A stretch of DNA of 64,000 bases from DASRHT01 sp035650355. GTDB lineage: Bacteria > Chloroflexota > Ktedonobacteria > Ktedonobacterales > Ktedonobacteraceae. The translations under genes were made by a program, and so were the position numbers. The notes below the pieces were generated by a model. It made no database searches and had not been told where the DNA came from. It was given only the letters and a program-made list of their open reading frames with translations. The stretch lies in NCBI GenBank assembly GCA_035650355.1, contig DASRHT010000018.1:62001-126000 (forward strand), given 5' to 3'. Positions 9,417 through 18,683 of the stretch are shown here, one piece after another (within the stretch, counting starts at the first letter, position 1; every line of letters starts with the position of its first letter).

Positions 9417-11059
9417 TAATCATTGGTGGCGGCCCTGCTGGCAGCACTGTGGGTACGCTGGTAAAACGTTACGCTCCACATCTGAAGGTACTTTTGTTGG
9501 AGAAGATGGTTTTCCCGCGCCACCATGTTGGAGAATCCCTGCTGGCCGGCGCCTCAACGATTCTCAAAGAGATGCAGGTCTATGAAAAAGTCAAAGACTA
9601 TGGCTTCCTGGAGAAAGTGGGAGCGACCTACGTCTGGGGGCGGGATCGCAAGCCCTGGGGCTTTGCGTTCTCCGAGATTGTGAACACGTTTATCGCGAGA
9701 GGAGAACCGATTCCCGATTACTACACCAAAGCCTGGCAGGTTCGCCGCGCCGAATATGATCAGTTGCTCCTCGAACATACGGCTGAATGCGGCGTTGAGG
9801 TTCGTCAGGGCGCTCACGTCACGCGCATACTGCGTGCGCCGGGGAGTCAGCAGGTGGTCGGGGTAGAGTATCGCGACGAGCAGGGCACGCACACTGTAGC
9901 AAGCACCTGGTTAATGGATTGCAGCGGTCAGGGCGCTGTTCTCAGTCGCGAAATGCAGCTTCGCGAGTATGACGAGCAGATGAATAATTATGCCATCTGG
10001 GGATATTGGAAGGATGCGCAGTGGAAATTTGAGTTTGTTGGCTACCCCACTCTGACCCATATCTTCGTTGCCACAACGCCGCATGGCTGGATCTGGTATA
10101 TACCGGTAAAGCAGGATACCGTGAGCGTAGGATTCGTGACGCACCGGCAGACCTTACAGAACATGCCCGACGGGCTGAAACAATTGTACATCAACGAGTT
10201 GCAGTCGTGTCCTGAGATCAGCGGTTTGTTAGACGGCGCCTCGCTAGTACGGATCGCCGCCGATCAGAAACATGATGTGTGCGCCATTCAAGATTGGTCT
10301 TATACCAGCAAACGGATGCAGGGACCAGGCTGGGCAATGTCAGGAGATGCCGCCGGCTTTGTCGATCCCATTCTTTCTTCCGGCGTCATGCTGGCACACG
10401 AGCTATCGCAAAAGGCCGCCTACACTATCGTATCCGCCTTTGCAGCCAACAGTGATGCGCAGGTGCAGTCCTATTGGGACTTTTACGATCAGACCTATCA
10501 CACAGCTTTGCAGGCATACAAAGAGATGGCCCGCTTCTGGTATAGCAACAACTTTTCGATGGAGTCGTGGTGGTGGCAGGCCCGGCATTTCATTGATCAG
10601 CGAGATGGTGGGACTAACCTCACCGACAGAGACGCCTTCCTGCGCGTCGCTTTCGGCTATTCCACCAGAGCGGAGTCAACGGCCCTGTTCGGCAGTTATT
10701 CATTGAATGAAGCACTCGGCCTAGCTGATAAGCTATTTGGTGTGGGCGCTTCTCCAGCAGAGCTAGGTTCCAGATTTGCCGGTCGGCCTCTGCGACTGAC
10801 AGCCGATACCCAGGTCACGCAAGGGATGCTTTACCATCGTGGGCGTATTCACGAAACGCTACGGATTGTTGGACGTGATAATCGTTCGCTCGATCTCCGC
10901 CCGGTGGAAGCGCATCTAACCAACCTTCTTGACGGCACGCATACGCTGGATGATTTAAACAGCGCGCTCCAGAGCATTGGCGCCCAGGACAAATATGCTC
11001 GTGGGGGCCTGGATTTTCTGATCCAGCTCGACACGATTGGAGCACTTGAGTATGCCTGA
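9398..11059 (+). CDS. FAD-dependent halogenase-like monooxygenase
   Basis: A 553-residue flavoprotein. The FAD-binding motif GGGPAG is at residues 10-15. The halogenase signature WIWYIP is at 231-236, matching the WxWxIP motif that marks flavin-dependent halogenases and blocks ordinary monooxygenation. GDAAGFVDP at 316-324 contacts FAD. A lysine in EKVGATYVWG (Lys73) sits where halogenases of the phenol/pyrrole type keep the catalytic lysine that carries the hypohalous acid. The C-terminal 150 residues are an extra helical part. The gene overlaps the TPR gene by 19 bases and has AGAGGAACG before its ATG. It would need a flavin reductase from elsewhere. A precursor with one tryptophan suggests the peptide as substrate, but a related reductase or hydroxylase role cannot be excluded. 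Confidence 0.82.
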   Translation: MQKYDVVIIGGGPAGSTVGTLVKRYAPHLKVLLLEKMVFPRHHVGESLLAGASTILKEMQVYEKVKDYGFLEKVGATYVWGRDRKPWGFAFSEIVNTFIARGEPIPDYYTKAWQVRRAEYDQLLLEHTAECGVEVRQGAHVTRILRAPGSQQVVGVEYRDEQGTHTVASTWLMDCSGQGAVLSREMQLREYDEQMNNYAIWGYWKDAQWKFEFVGYPTLTHIFVATTPHGWIWYIPVKQDTVSVGFVTHRQTLQNMPDGLKQLYINELQSCPEISGLLDGASLVRIAADQKHDVCAIQDWSYTSKRMQGPGWAMSGDAAGFVDPILSSGVMLAHELSQKAAYTIVSAFAANSDAQVQSYWDFYDQTYHTALQAYKEMARFWYSNNFSMESWWWQARHFIDQRDGGTNLTDRDAFLRVAFGYSTRAESTALFGSYSLNEALGLADKLFGVGASPAELGSRFAGRPLRLTADTQVTQGMLYHRGRIHETLRIVGRDNRSLDLRPVEAHLTNLLDGTHTLDDLNSALQSIGAQDKYARGGLDFLIQLDTIGALEYA

Positions 11060-12830
11060 ACTTGCCGCTGGACCGCCATTACTGCGCCTGGCTCTGAGTC
11101 CGGGAGTGCGCAATCTGGCTGTGCTATGTGAACACGCCCATCAGCACACGCTGGAGATCATCGGCATCCTTCCCGATGGCAGATTGCTAGAGACGCAGCG
11201 TATTACGCATCCCATTGAGCATGATATCAGTGCTCTCAAATGGGTCTCTCAGGAGGAGCTTCTCCTGGCTTGCAGCGAGGGGGAGACCACTCAGCTTATC
11301 CTCTACAGGCTGCATCAAGGGAAGCTCCAATGTATGCTGACGACGAAGCTTGCTATTCCCGCTCGCGTGGTTGCGGCAAGCTCGCGTACTGGTTTTTTAC
11401 AGGTGTTGCTGGCTATCAGTACTGAGCAAGGCATTCGTTTTGGGCTTTTCTTCCCTGAGACAGGCCGTTACCAGATCATCAGCGGTTCCTGGACACGGGC
11501 AAACTTCGGCGCCTGGAATCCTGAAGCGCGCATTTTAGGCGTGAATGTCGCAACGGCCTCAGATGAACGCCTGCAAGGCATCATCTATCAGTACGGGGAG
11601 ACTATTGATCAAACCAGGTTGATGAATCTCCTCTCCATCACCGGAAAACAAGGGACCATTAGCGCGTTTGATGGCGGCGGCCATGCCTGCATTACAGCCT
11701 GCTCTGATGATGGCTTCCTGCTCCCGGGAAGCCATACGCTGGCAACAGGAGAAACACGGTGGTTCAAGGACATCGGCTTTAGCGCAGAGGCGCTGGGGTT
11801 TTCGGCAAATGGGGAGCTGGTCATATGCGGTGGGCTGGTTGAAGCTAATCGGCGCTATGTGGTCGCAAAGATGGAGGGTGGGCTTGAACCTGTTGATGTT
11901 GACCATGCGCTCCTGCTGAATCCAGTTTTCTGTCAGGACCCGCGCTATCTGCTGGCGAATTATCAAACGCCAGGGATCGCCCCAACGTTATGCCGCTACG
12001 ACCGACTGGCGCATACCTGCGAAATTGTACTCCATCATCCAGGGATAGAGCATGCTGCGTCGATTCAGGGACAGCACTGGTGGGCAAACGTTCCGACGTT
12101 AGAGCGTATGCCGGTCATCTCGTTTACTGCGCCTTCGACGAACTACGAACGTATCCTGATGTTTTTGCACGGGGGTCCCCATCTCAATATCTTGCAGTCG
12201 TACAGCCCGCTATTATCCCGTCTCGTAGAGCAAGGTTTCTGGGTGGTGGCGCCCAATTTCCCGGGCAGCACCGGCTATGGTGCGGAGTATGAGCAGATGA
12301 TCAGAGGCGACTGGGGAGGGGTAGATGTCCATAGCGTGATTGAACTGGCTGAAATGCTCATACAACGCTGTCAGGACAGAGGGCAACAGATTTCGTTGTA
12401 TGGAGTGAGTTATGGCGGTTACCTGGCTCTTCTGGCCGCCGGACTGCGCCCGGACCTCTGGAACTGTGTGATTGCCGGAGCGCCGTTCAGCGATTTGCAA
12501 GATCTCTATGTCGGGGCAAATAAACATCTCAAAGGCTCTTTGCAGCTAGAGCTTGGGCCATTACTGGAGAACGAGGCAGAGTTAGCTGCAAGAAGCCCGA
12601 TTTCTTACGCGCACACGCTGAGCAGGCTGCCGATATTGCTCCTTCACGGAGCTGATGATGCCATCTGTCCCACCCGCCAATCGCGCCGGCTCGCGGCCAT
12701 TCTTGCCGAGCAGGTTGAATGCAGAAGACAGTTTGAGTATTGCGAACTGACTAATCTCAAACATGAGCTGTACTCCGAGCGTTTTTGGGCTGAGATGGTG
12801 ATCAACTTTCTTGCACGCCATGCACAGTAA
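11052..12830 (+). CDS. S9-family prolyl oligopeptidase-like serine peptidase
   Basis: A 592-residue protein with an N-terminal beta-propeller-like region and a C-terminal alpha/beta-hydrolase. The nucleophile is in GVSYGG (Ser453), with Asp536 in HGADD and His571 in LKHE completing a triad. ATG 11052 overlaps the halogenase stop by 8 bases and has GGAG ten bases upstream; an in-frame TTG at 11037 is weaker. Prolyl oligopeptidases are known to remove class III lanthipeptide leaders by cutting after proline. The local precursor has exactly one proline, which makes this the likely leader peptidase (inference). No signal peptide, so cytoplasmic. Confidence 0.88.
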   Translation: MPELAAGPPLLRLALSPGVRNLAVLCEHAHQHTLEIIGILPDGRLLETQRITHPIEHDISALKWVSQEELLLACSEGETTQLILYRLHQGKLQCMLTTKLAIPARVVAASSRTGFLQVLLAISTEQGIRFGLFFPETGRYQIISGSWTRANFGAWNPEARILGVNVATASDERLQGIIYQYGETIDQTRLMNLLSITGKQGTISAFDGGGHACITACSDDGFLLPGSHTLATGETRWFKDIGFSAEALGFSANGELVICGGLVEANRRYVVAKMEGGLEPVDVDHALLLNPVFCQDPRYLLANYQTPGIAPTLCRYDRLAHTCEIVLHHPGIEHAASIQGQHWWANVPTLERMPVISFTAPSTNYERILMFLHGGPHLNILQSYSPLLSRLVEQGFWVVAPNFPGSTGYGAEYEQMIRGDWGGVDVHSVIELAEMLIQRCQDRGQQISLYGVSYGGYLALLAAGLRPDLWNCVIAGAPFSDLQDLYVGANKHLKGSLQLELGPLLENEAELAARSPISYAHTLSRLPILLLHGADDAICPTRQSRRLAAILAEQVECRRQFEYCELTNLKHELYSERFWAEMVINFLARHAQ

Positions 12831-12897
12831 CGCCGGTCCTCTGGATGCGTTTGGCGTCAACAGAAGTACAGGCATAAAGAGACTTTGTGAGGTTACA

Positions 12898-14247
12898 ATG
12901 GAACTTATAGAGACACATGCTACCGTGTCCGCTAGAAAAACGCCCTTTTACATTAATCGCAACTTTGCCCTTCTCTGGAGCGGAAGAACGGTTTCTGTCC
13001 TGGGCGACTTCGTGTTTAACACGACGCTTATTCTCTGGATCGCCTCGGATATTGCGCGTGGAGCGACATGGGCTCCCCTGGCTACCAGCGGTATCTTCCT
13101 GGCGATGGGCATCCCTGTCTTTCTGATTGGTCCGTTCGCGGGGGTTTTTGTAGATCGCTGGGACAAGCGTCAGACGATGCTGTGGGCCGACATCCTGAGG
13201 GCCGTTCTGGTTGCCTCGCTTTTGTTAGCTGCCAATCTGGTCCCTTTGCCCTGGATACAGGGGGGCAAATTGTCGGTCTTGTGGCAATTAGGGATCATCT
13301 ATACCGTGCTTTTCTGCTGCAGTACCTGTAGTCAGTTTTTTAATTCTTCGCGCCTGGCCCTCATCGGCAACCTGGTTCCTACAAATGATCGATCACGCGC
13401 CATTGGTATGCTTCAGGCGACGCTGGGTATGGTTAGCGTCATTGGCCCTGTGCTCGCCGCGCTTGTTCTTTTTAGCCTGGGCGTACAATGGGCTTTGCTG
13501 CTCAATGCTAGTTCGTTTGCGATCTCATTTCTGACGTTGCGAGCCATTGATCTTCCCAGGCTGGAGAGTCGCCCGGGACAAGAAAATACCGGTCATTTCC
13601 TGGATGAGTTCCGAGAGGGCATCCGCTTCTTTACGAGCAGCGGGCGCCTTATTTCGCTGCTGATCGCGATTCTCATTGCGACATTCGGAGGGGTTTCGCT
13701 GACAACGCTTGGCGTCTACTTCGTCACTAATAATCTGCATATTGCTTCCAATTTCTTTGGCGTGCTGGACGCTGTGCTCGGCATCGGAGTTGTCGGCGGT
13801 GGCCTGTGCGTTGGCGTACTGACGAAGCGTATAGGTCTGGAACGCAATCTCGGGCTGGGCATGATGGCCGGGGGCCTCGCATTGTTCGTGTTCGCACGAA
13901 TGACCATTCTGCTTCCTGCGCTCGTGTTCATCTTTCTCTTTGGCGTTTTCCTGAGCATTGTCAAAAGCGCCATCAATACCCTGTTACTACACCTCACCCC
14001 CCCGGAATTCATCGGGCGGATCATGTCTATCTTTATCCCTTTAGAAACATTAGCGTCGCTTTTTTCAACGGCGCTGGTGGGTTTCCTGGTCAGTACAGTG
14101 CTGCCAGGACAACTGGGGGGGCTGCTGGGGATGAGTTTTGGGCGCATCGATAGCATCTACACCGTAGCCGGAATTCTCTTTTTCTCGGGCGGGTGTTATG
14201 CTCTCATGAAGTTGCGCGCACGCGAGGCTCCTTCCATCTCGATATAG
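12898..14247 (+). CDS. MFS transporter (drug/peptide exporter type)
   Basis: A 449-residue protein with about twelve hydrophobic segments. It resembles the MFS_3/EntS-like exporters; the cytoplasmic loop after helix 2 reads FVDRWDKR, the standard MFS loop-2/3 signature. ATG 12898 follows GTGAGG; the frame is open further upstream from a TTG but that part lacks a ribosome site and shows no family similarity. It is the last gene before a strong hairpin and lies 67 bases after the protease gene. Export of the mature lanthipeptide, or self-resistance, is the likely job. No ABC exporter is present in the locus. Confidence 0.88.
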   Translation: MELIETHATVSARKTPFYINRNFALLWSGRTVSVLGDFVFNTTLILWIASDIARGATWAPLATSGIFLAMGIPVFLIGPFAGVFVDRWDKRQTMLWADILRAVLVASLLLAANLVPLPWIQGGKLSVLWQLGIIYTVLFCCSTCSQFFNSSRLALIGNLVPTNDRSRAIGMLQATLGMVSVIGPVLAALVLFSLGVQWALLLNASSFAISFLTLRAIDLPRLESRPGQENTGHFLDEFREGIRFFTSSGRLISLLIAILIATFGGVSLTTLGVYFVTNNLHIASNFFGVLDAVLGIGVVGGGLCVGVLTKRIGLERNLGLGMMAGGLALFVFARMTILLPALVFIFLFGVFLSIVKSAINTLLLHLTPPEFIGRIMSIFIPLETLASLFSTALVGFLVSTVLPGQLGGLLGMSFGRIDSIYTVAGILFFSGGCYALMKLRAREAPSISI

Positions 14248-14260
14248 CGTATTGCGTCAC

Positions 14261-14288
14261 GAGAATCTTACCCACGGGTAAGATTCTC
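14261..14288 (+). terminator. Perfect 12-13 bp hairpin ending the lanthipeptide operon
   Basis: GAGAATCTTACCC at 14261-14273 pairs with GGGTAAGATTCTC at 14276-14288, starting 13 bases after the MFS stop. No T-run follows, so it may act with Rho or mainly protect the 3' end, but its place fits the operon end. Confidence 0.65.
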
Positions 14289-14474
14289 ATATGCCCTCCC
14301 TCCCGTTCTACCACTCCTCGCATGACATAACTCATCCTCCAAAAAAATCGCTGAGCGTAGTTTACTGGATAGAAGCGACTGAAGATGCGTAGGCTAGGGA
14401 AGAGGAATCTTTCTAGATGAACAGTGCCTGTTGGGCGAGATGCTCCCATATCGCCCAACAGAAAGGCTAATGTT

Positions 14475-17400
14475 ATGAGCAGCGAGACCCTTCGTTCCAC
14501 TTTGCAGAAACTTCTCCAGCAGGGGCAACTAACGCTTAGCAGCACCACCTTCGACTCGGCGAGTGTCAAGATGCTCATTGACACGTACTATACGGGCGCT
14601 CCCATCGTTCTCCAGCAGGCTCAAATCGCTCCCGACAGTCCCGGGGCAACGGCCATCGCGATCACTGGCGTATCGACGTTTCTGAACGTGGAGGACATAC
14701 CCGTGACCGCCAATTTTGAAGAGGCCCCTGATGGCGTTGCCATCACCCTGCGCTACCATCTTCCTGCGGCCTGGACGTTTTCTCAGAGCTTTCCTCACCT
14801 GCCCGTATCGCTCGATTTTCGCAAACCGTTTGGGGCTGCTCAGCAATCGTATCTTGATCTGCTCACGCTAACCGACGCTCGTTTTATTGTGTCAACAAAA
14901 GATCACATAGATCAAGAATTCAACGTACCGCTGCGCCAGGGCCTGAATTTCGTCTGTCACATGTACCTGAATGGCTTACTGGGGAGCGTTGAGCAGGCGA
15001 TTGGTACGACGGAGCCATTGATCCTCTCCGGCCCGATCCTGTTGCCCCCGCTCAACCCGACGCTCCCGCTGCCGATCTTGCCTCGTGTGTTACCTCGTCG
15101 CACAAGTATGCCGCTCATTGGTATCAACTTGCAAGCATTTACTCATGCTCAACTTGCTCGGGGATCGGTCAAGCTGGACAGTACTTACATTAACCTCTAT
15201 AGCCCCCTGACCGCCGATTGGCTGACAAGTCATCCATCCTACACTCCAGGCATGTTTTTTGGCGGCGATATCCATGTGGGCGGACATGTGACAATGGATG
15301 CGGTGGCAGAGGTCCCGCCAGGACTCGTGGATACACTGACATTTAGCGGGATCTTTGAGGGGCTGACCCTGCCGAGCCTGAGCGAACTGGCTGACCTGGT
15401 GGGCGCCGATGATCTGGCGAGCCAGTTAGCCCCTCACTTCCCGCAGCTCAGCTCCTTGAGCCTTCAATCGGTGGCGCTCAGCGTCAGCTTTGATCCCCTT
15501 TCGCTTAATATCGTCTCGCTGCTGATTGGCCTGGACAATCAGCCGTGGCGGCCCATTGATGATACCATTGGCGGCCATCACCTCCTGGTCGAGATTAACC
15601 AGCTCTTTGTGCGCTTTACGGTTATCGACCCGTTGAGTATAGGCCGTAGCCTTTCAACCATGCTCCTCGGTTCCCTATCCGTTGCAGATGTTCCTATGAC
15701 TATCATGGCCTCTCTGCCAGATTTTGTCATCACAGGCGATCTGGGCCCGCAAACGGCCTTACCACTTGCTTCCCTTTTACACACGTATCTGCCAGATGTT
15801 CCGCCCATTGGCGATTTGATGATTGATCAGGTGTTTTTTACGGCGGTACCAGGGCAATCCTTGAGCATCTGGGCTGCTATGGCGGATCAACCGCATCCGT
15901 GGATCATCGACTTGGGCAGCAAGCCTCTGACGATCAGTGACGTACAACTGCATATCGACTACGCCAGGGGCAGCGGTATCAACGGTGCTTTTAGCGGTAC
16001 GCTGACGCTGGCTGGTGTCAGTCTGGCTCTTGCTTACCAGGTGCCTGGAGCCTTCAGCCTGCGTGGACAACTTCCTCCCATACATCTGCGCTCCCTGGTG
16101 GCAAGTCTCTGCGGGAATGTCATACCCGGTCCGCACGAGTTCGATATAGCGTTCACCAACGCGCAAATGCGCATCGAGAAGGACGCTATCGCCTATACGT
16201 TGCTGCTTGCTGCCCAGGTGGATGACTTTGGCAGCGTCGCCCTGCAAATCAAGCAAGTTAACGGCGCCTGGGGTTTTGCGGTCGGGATGGATCTGTCGCA
16301 GCAGTGGAAACTCTCCCGCCTCAGTCCTGCCCTCGCTCCCTTTGACAGCGGCTTTAGCTTCCAAAAGATGGCTCTGGTAATCTCATCGTTGCAAGATCCA
16401 GGGTTTACCTTTCCTGATCTGGCTGCCTTCAATACGCCAACAATCACTTCTCCCAGGATTAACCTGCCCTCCAGTGCCGTGGGCGTCGTTCCAGGCATCA
16501 ACTTCTATGCCGAAATGGAGTTTGGCGGACAGAAGGGCCTGGAGCTACTGAAAAAGACGCTCAATATGAGCGCTGCCACGCTCCCTATCAGGCTACAGAT
16601 CGGCGAAAACCCTGCTATGAATTCCCTTCTGACCGCCAGCATTGCCGGTCAGTTTAACAGTGCTGTGACGTTGAGTGGAACCCTGCGTCTTCAATTGAGC
16701 GCAGGCGTCGTGATCCTCAGCGTCCTGGCAAGTGCGACTGCTACAGTCCACAATCAACCGTTGACCTTCAGCGGCGAGTTGGATGTCACCGAAGGCGGCC
16801 TGTACTTCGCGGCGACGATGCAGGGGAGTTGGCGGCAGGCATTCACTATTCCATCGTTGACATTGAGCGATCTGGCCCTGCTCGTTGGCTGCAATTGGGA
16901 GGGCATCCCGACGCTGGGGCTGGCAGGCACGCTTGATCTGGACGGCTTTCGCGGAGCGACCGCCATTCTCTTCGACTCGGTGGCGCCGCAGAGGAGCCTT
17001 TTAGCTGGCAGCATCAGTGATTTGACGTTGGCAGAAGTCTTCTCGGCTCTAGTTAGCACGGTTGTCTCTCCGCCAACCGCCCTGGACAGGGTTCTCGCAG
17101 AAATTTCCCTCAAAGGAACGGCACTCTTTACCATTTCAGGCAATCTGGCGGCTGATCTGGATAAAAACATTGTCCCGCCAGGGCTGATTCAGGCTTTTGC
17201 CCAGGGGCGCGTCACTCTGCCTACTCGGGCCAGCGATGTGCTGCTGGTCACGGGGAAAGCGGGCAGTTTATGGTATCTGACCGACCGCACGACCTTGAAG
17301 CACTATACTATCACCCTGGTCGGCGATCACTTGCAGGTGGCGCTGGCTGTCCAGCTCTACCTCGCGCCCGAAGCGACCATGATCGGGCAACTGGCGTATC

Positions 17401-18602
17401 CACAGGGCATACGGCTCAATGCGGCGCTGGACTGTTTCGGGCTCAATGGCACCGCAAGCGTAGATGTCAGCACGAACCAGGGGATCGCGGTTGACGGAAC
17501 CATCAGCCCCATCTCCATCGGCGGGATCTTTGCCCTGACCGGACATGGCGGACAAGGGGACCCGTTAATCTCTCTAGCAACATATGATGCGCCCACCTCC
17601 CGCTACCGGGGCATGCACTGCACCTTCTCCGGTGCAGTAACTATGCTGGGCTTTGCCAGAGATATCGATCTTCTGGTGACAAAAGATGGCTTTGCGTTTA
17701 GCGTCTCGGCCAGGCTGTTCAACGCGTTCCAGGCCAGCCTGACGGCCCAATGTCCCCTGAGTAACTTCGCTTCTGCCGACTTCATGATCACCGCTACGAT
17801 GGACAACGATTTCTACCAGTACCTGAAGACGCAAGGGACGACAGCCATTGCGCAAGAGGCGCGTTCGGCTATCAGTTCGCTCTCGGATGCGCAACAGAAA
17901 GTGGATAGTGCCCAACAGGGGGTAGCTTCGCTTCAGGAGCAGATTAAAGCGGGAAGAGCCGCTATCCAGGGCGAGCGCGACCGTGCGCTGCAAAAGTTGA
18001 ACGATGTGCGGGCCAAAGTTGCCAGCATTCAGAACACTATTAATGCCAATCAGAACACTATTGACCAGCTCCACCAGGAGATCCAGGCGCTGAAGAGCGA
18101 TGCCAGCAAGCACTGGCTGCACGCTGCTGGCGACGGCGCGAAAATAACGGAGAAGGAGACGGAGGTCGGAGCCCACGATACAGCTATGAGCAGCGAAAAG
18201 GGAACCCTCGCCGCCGCGCAAGGGGAACTGAGTCTCGATAGCAAAGCGGTCCAGGCGACGCCCATCGAAGCTGATCCGCGTGTTGCTCCGCTCTATACTA
18301 AACTGGGCACCGCTATGGCAGGATTAGAGTCCGCGAAGGAGACGCTGGAGGGTTTTAAGAAGGCGGTAGGAGCGATGGCATCGGTAGGTGGCTGGATCAG
18401 CCAGCAAGGGACGAGTAGCCTGCTCAGCATCACACGCGCCTCATTCACCGGACAGCTCAGCCATCTGAATAGTGGCAGCGTATCAATGGCTATTGACCTT
18501 GTCTTTATGAACGCCAGCTATCACGAGGTGGTCGATTTCAACTTCTATCATCCTGATCAGACCGTTGGTAATCTCGTCGCGGCGCTCAAAAAACATCTCT
18601 AA
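14475..18602 (+). CDS. Very large beta-rich protein with C-terminal coiled coil, function unknown
   Basis: A 1375-residue protein that I do not recognise. It has no signal peptide or membrane segment. Residues 1-1130 are dominated by short alternating strands rich in Leu, Ser, Thr, Gly and Pro, with loosely recurring phrases such as GTLTLAG, ISGQF-like and PSLTLSDL. This suggests stacked beta repeats. Residues about 1140-1290 are Gln/Ala/Lys/Glu-rich and likely a coiled coil, followed by a final beta region. ATG 14475 follows AAAGG; the frame is open 17 codons upstream from a GTG. It is separated from the lanthipeptide operon by a hairpin and is followed after 81 bases by the nitrilase gene. 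It may be a lipid-transfer-like or toxin-like surface protein; this is a guess. Confidence 0.75.
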   Translation: MSSETLRSTLQKLLQQGQLTLSSTTFDSASVKMLIDTYYTGAPIVLQQAQIAPDSPGATAIAITGVSTFLNVEDIPVTANFEEAPDGVAITLRYHLPAAWTFSQSFPHLPVSLDFRKPFGAAQQSYLDLLTLTDARFIVSTKDHIDQEFNVPLRQGLNFVCHMYLNGLLGSVEQAIGTTEPLILSGPILLPPLNPTLPLPILPRVLPRRTSMPLIGINLQAFTHAQLARGSVKLDSTYINLYSPLTADWLTSHPSYTPGMFFGGDIHVGGHVTMDAVAEVPPGLVDTLTFSGIFEGLTLPSLSELADLVGADDLASQLAPHFPQLSSLSLQSVALSVSFDPLSLNIVSLLIGLDNQPWRPIDDTIGGHHLLVEINQLFVRFTVIDPLSIGRSLSTMLLGSLSVADVPMTIMASLPDFVITGDLGPQTALPLASLLHTYLPDVPPIGDLMIDQVFFTAVPGQSLSIWAAMADQPHPWIIDLGSKPLTISDVQLHIDYARGSGINGAFSGTLTLAGVSLALAYQVPGAFSLRGQLPPIHLRSLVASLCGNVIPGPHEFDIAFTNAQMRIEKDAIAYTLLLAAQVDDFGSVALQIKQVNGAWGFAVGMDLSQQWKLSRLSPALAPFDSGFSFQKMALVISSLQDPGFTFPDLAAFNTPTITSPRINLPSSAVGVVPGINFYAEMEFGGQKGLELLKKTLNMSAATLPIRLQIGENPAMNSLLTASIAGQFNSAVTLSGTLRLQLSAGVVILSVLASATATVHNQPLTFSGELDVTEGGLYFAATMQGSWRQAFTIPSLTLSDLALLVGCNWEGIPTLGLAGTLDLDGFRGATAILFDSVAPQRSLLAGSISDLTLAEVFSALVSTVVSPPTALDRVLAEISLKGTALFTISGNLAADLDKNIVPPGLIQAFAQGRVTLPTRASDVLLVTGKAGSLWYLTDRTTLKHYTITLVGDHLQVALAVQLYLAPEATMIGQLAYPQGIRLNAALDCFGLNGTASVDVSTNQGIAVDGTISPISIGGIFALTGHGGQGDPLISLATYDAPTSRYRGMHCTFSGAVTMLGFARDIDLLVTKDGFAFSVSARLFNAFQASLTAQCPLSNFASADFMITATMDNDFYQYLKTQGTTAIAQEARSAISSLSDAQQKVDSAQQGVASLQEQIKAGRAAIQGERDRALQKLNDVRAKVASIQNTINANQNTIDQLHQEIQALKSDASKHWLHAAGDGAKITEKETEVGAHDTAMSSEKGTLAAAQGELSLDSKAVQATPIEADPRVAPLYTKLGTAMAGLESAKETLEGFKKAVGAMASVGGWISQQGTSSLLSITRASFTGQLSHLNSGSVSMAIDLVFMNASYHEVVDFNFYHPDQTVGNLVAALKKHL

Positions 18603-18683
18603 CGTCTGCGCGCGCCGGCCAGAGAGGTCGCCTTTAAGTGCTGCCTGTCAAATCGCCCCTCGCGAGAGGAAGGAAAATGAGCA

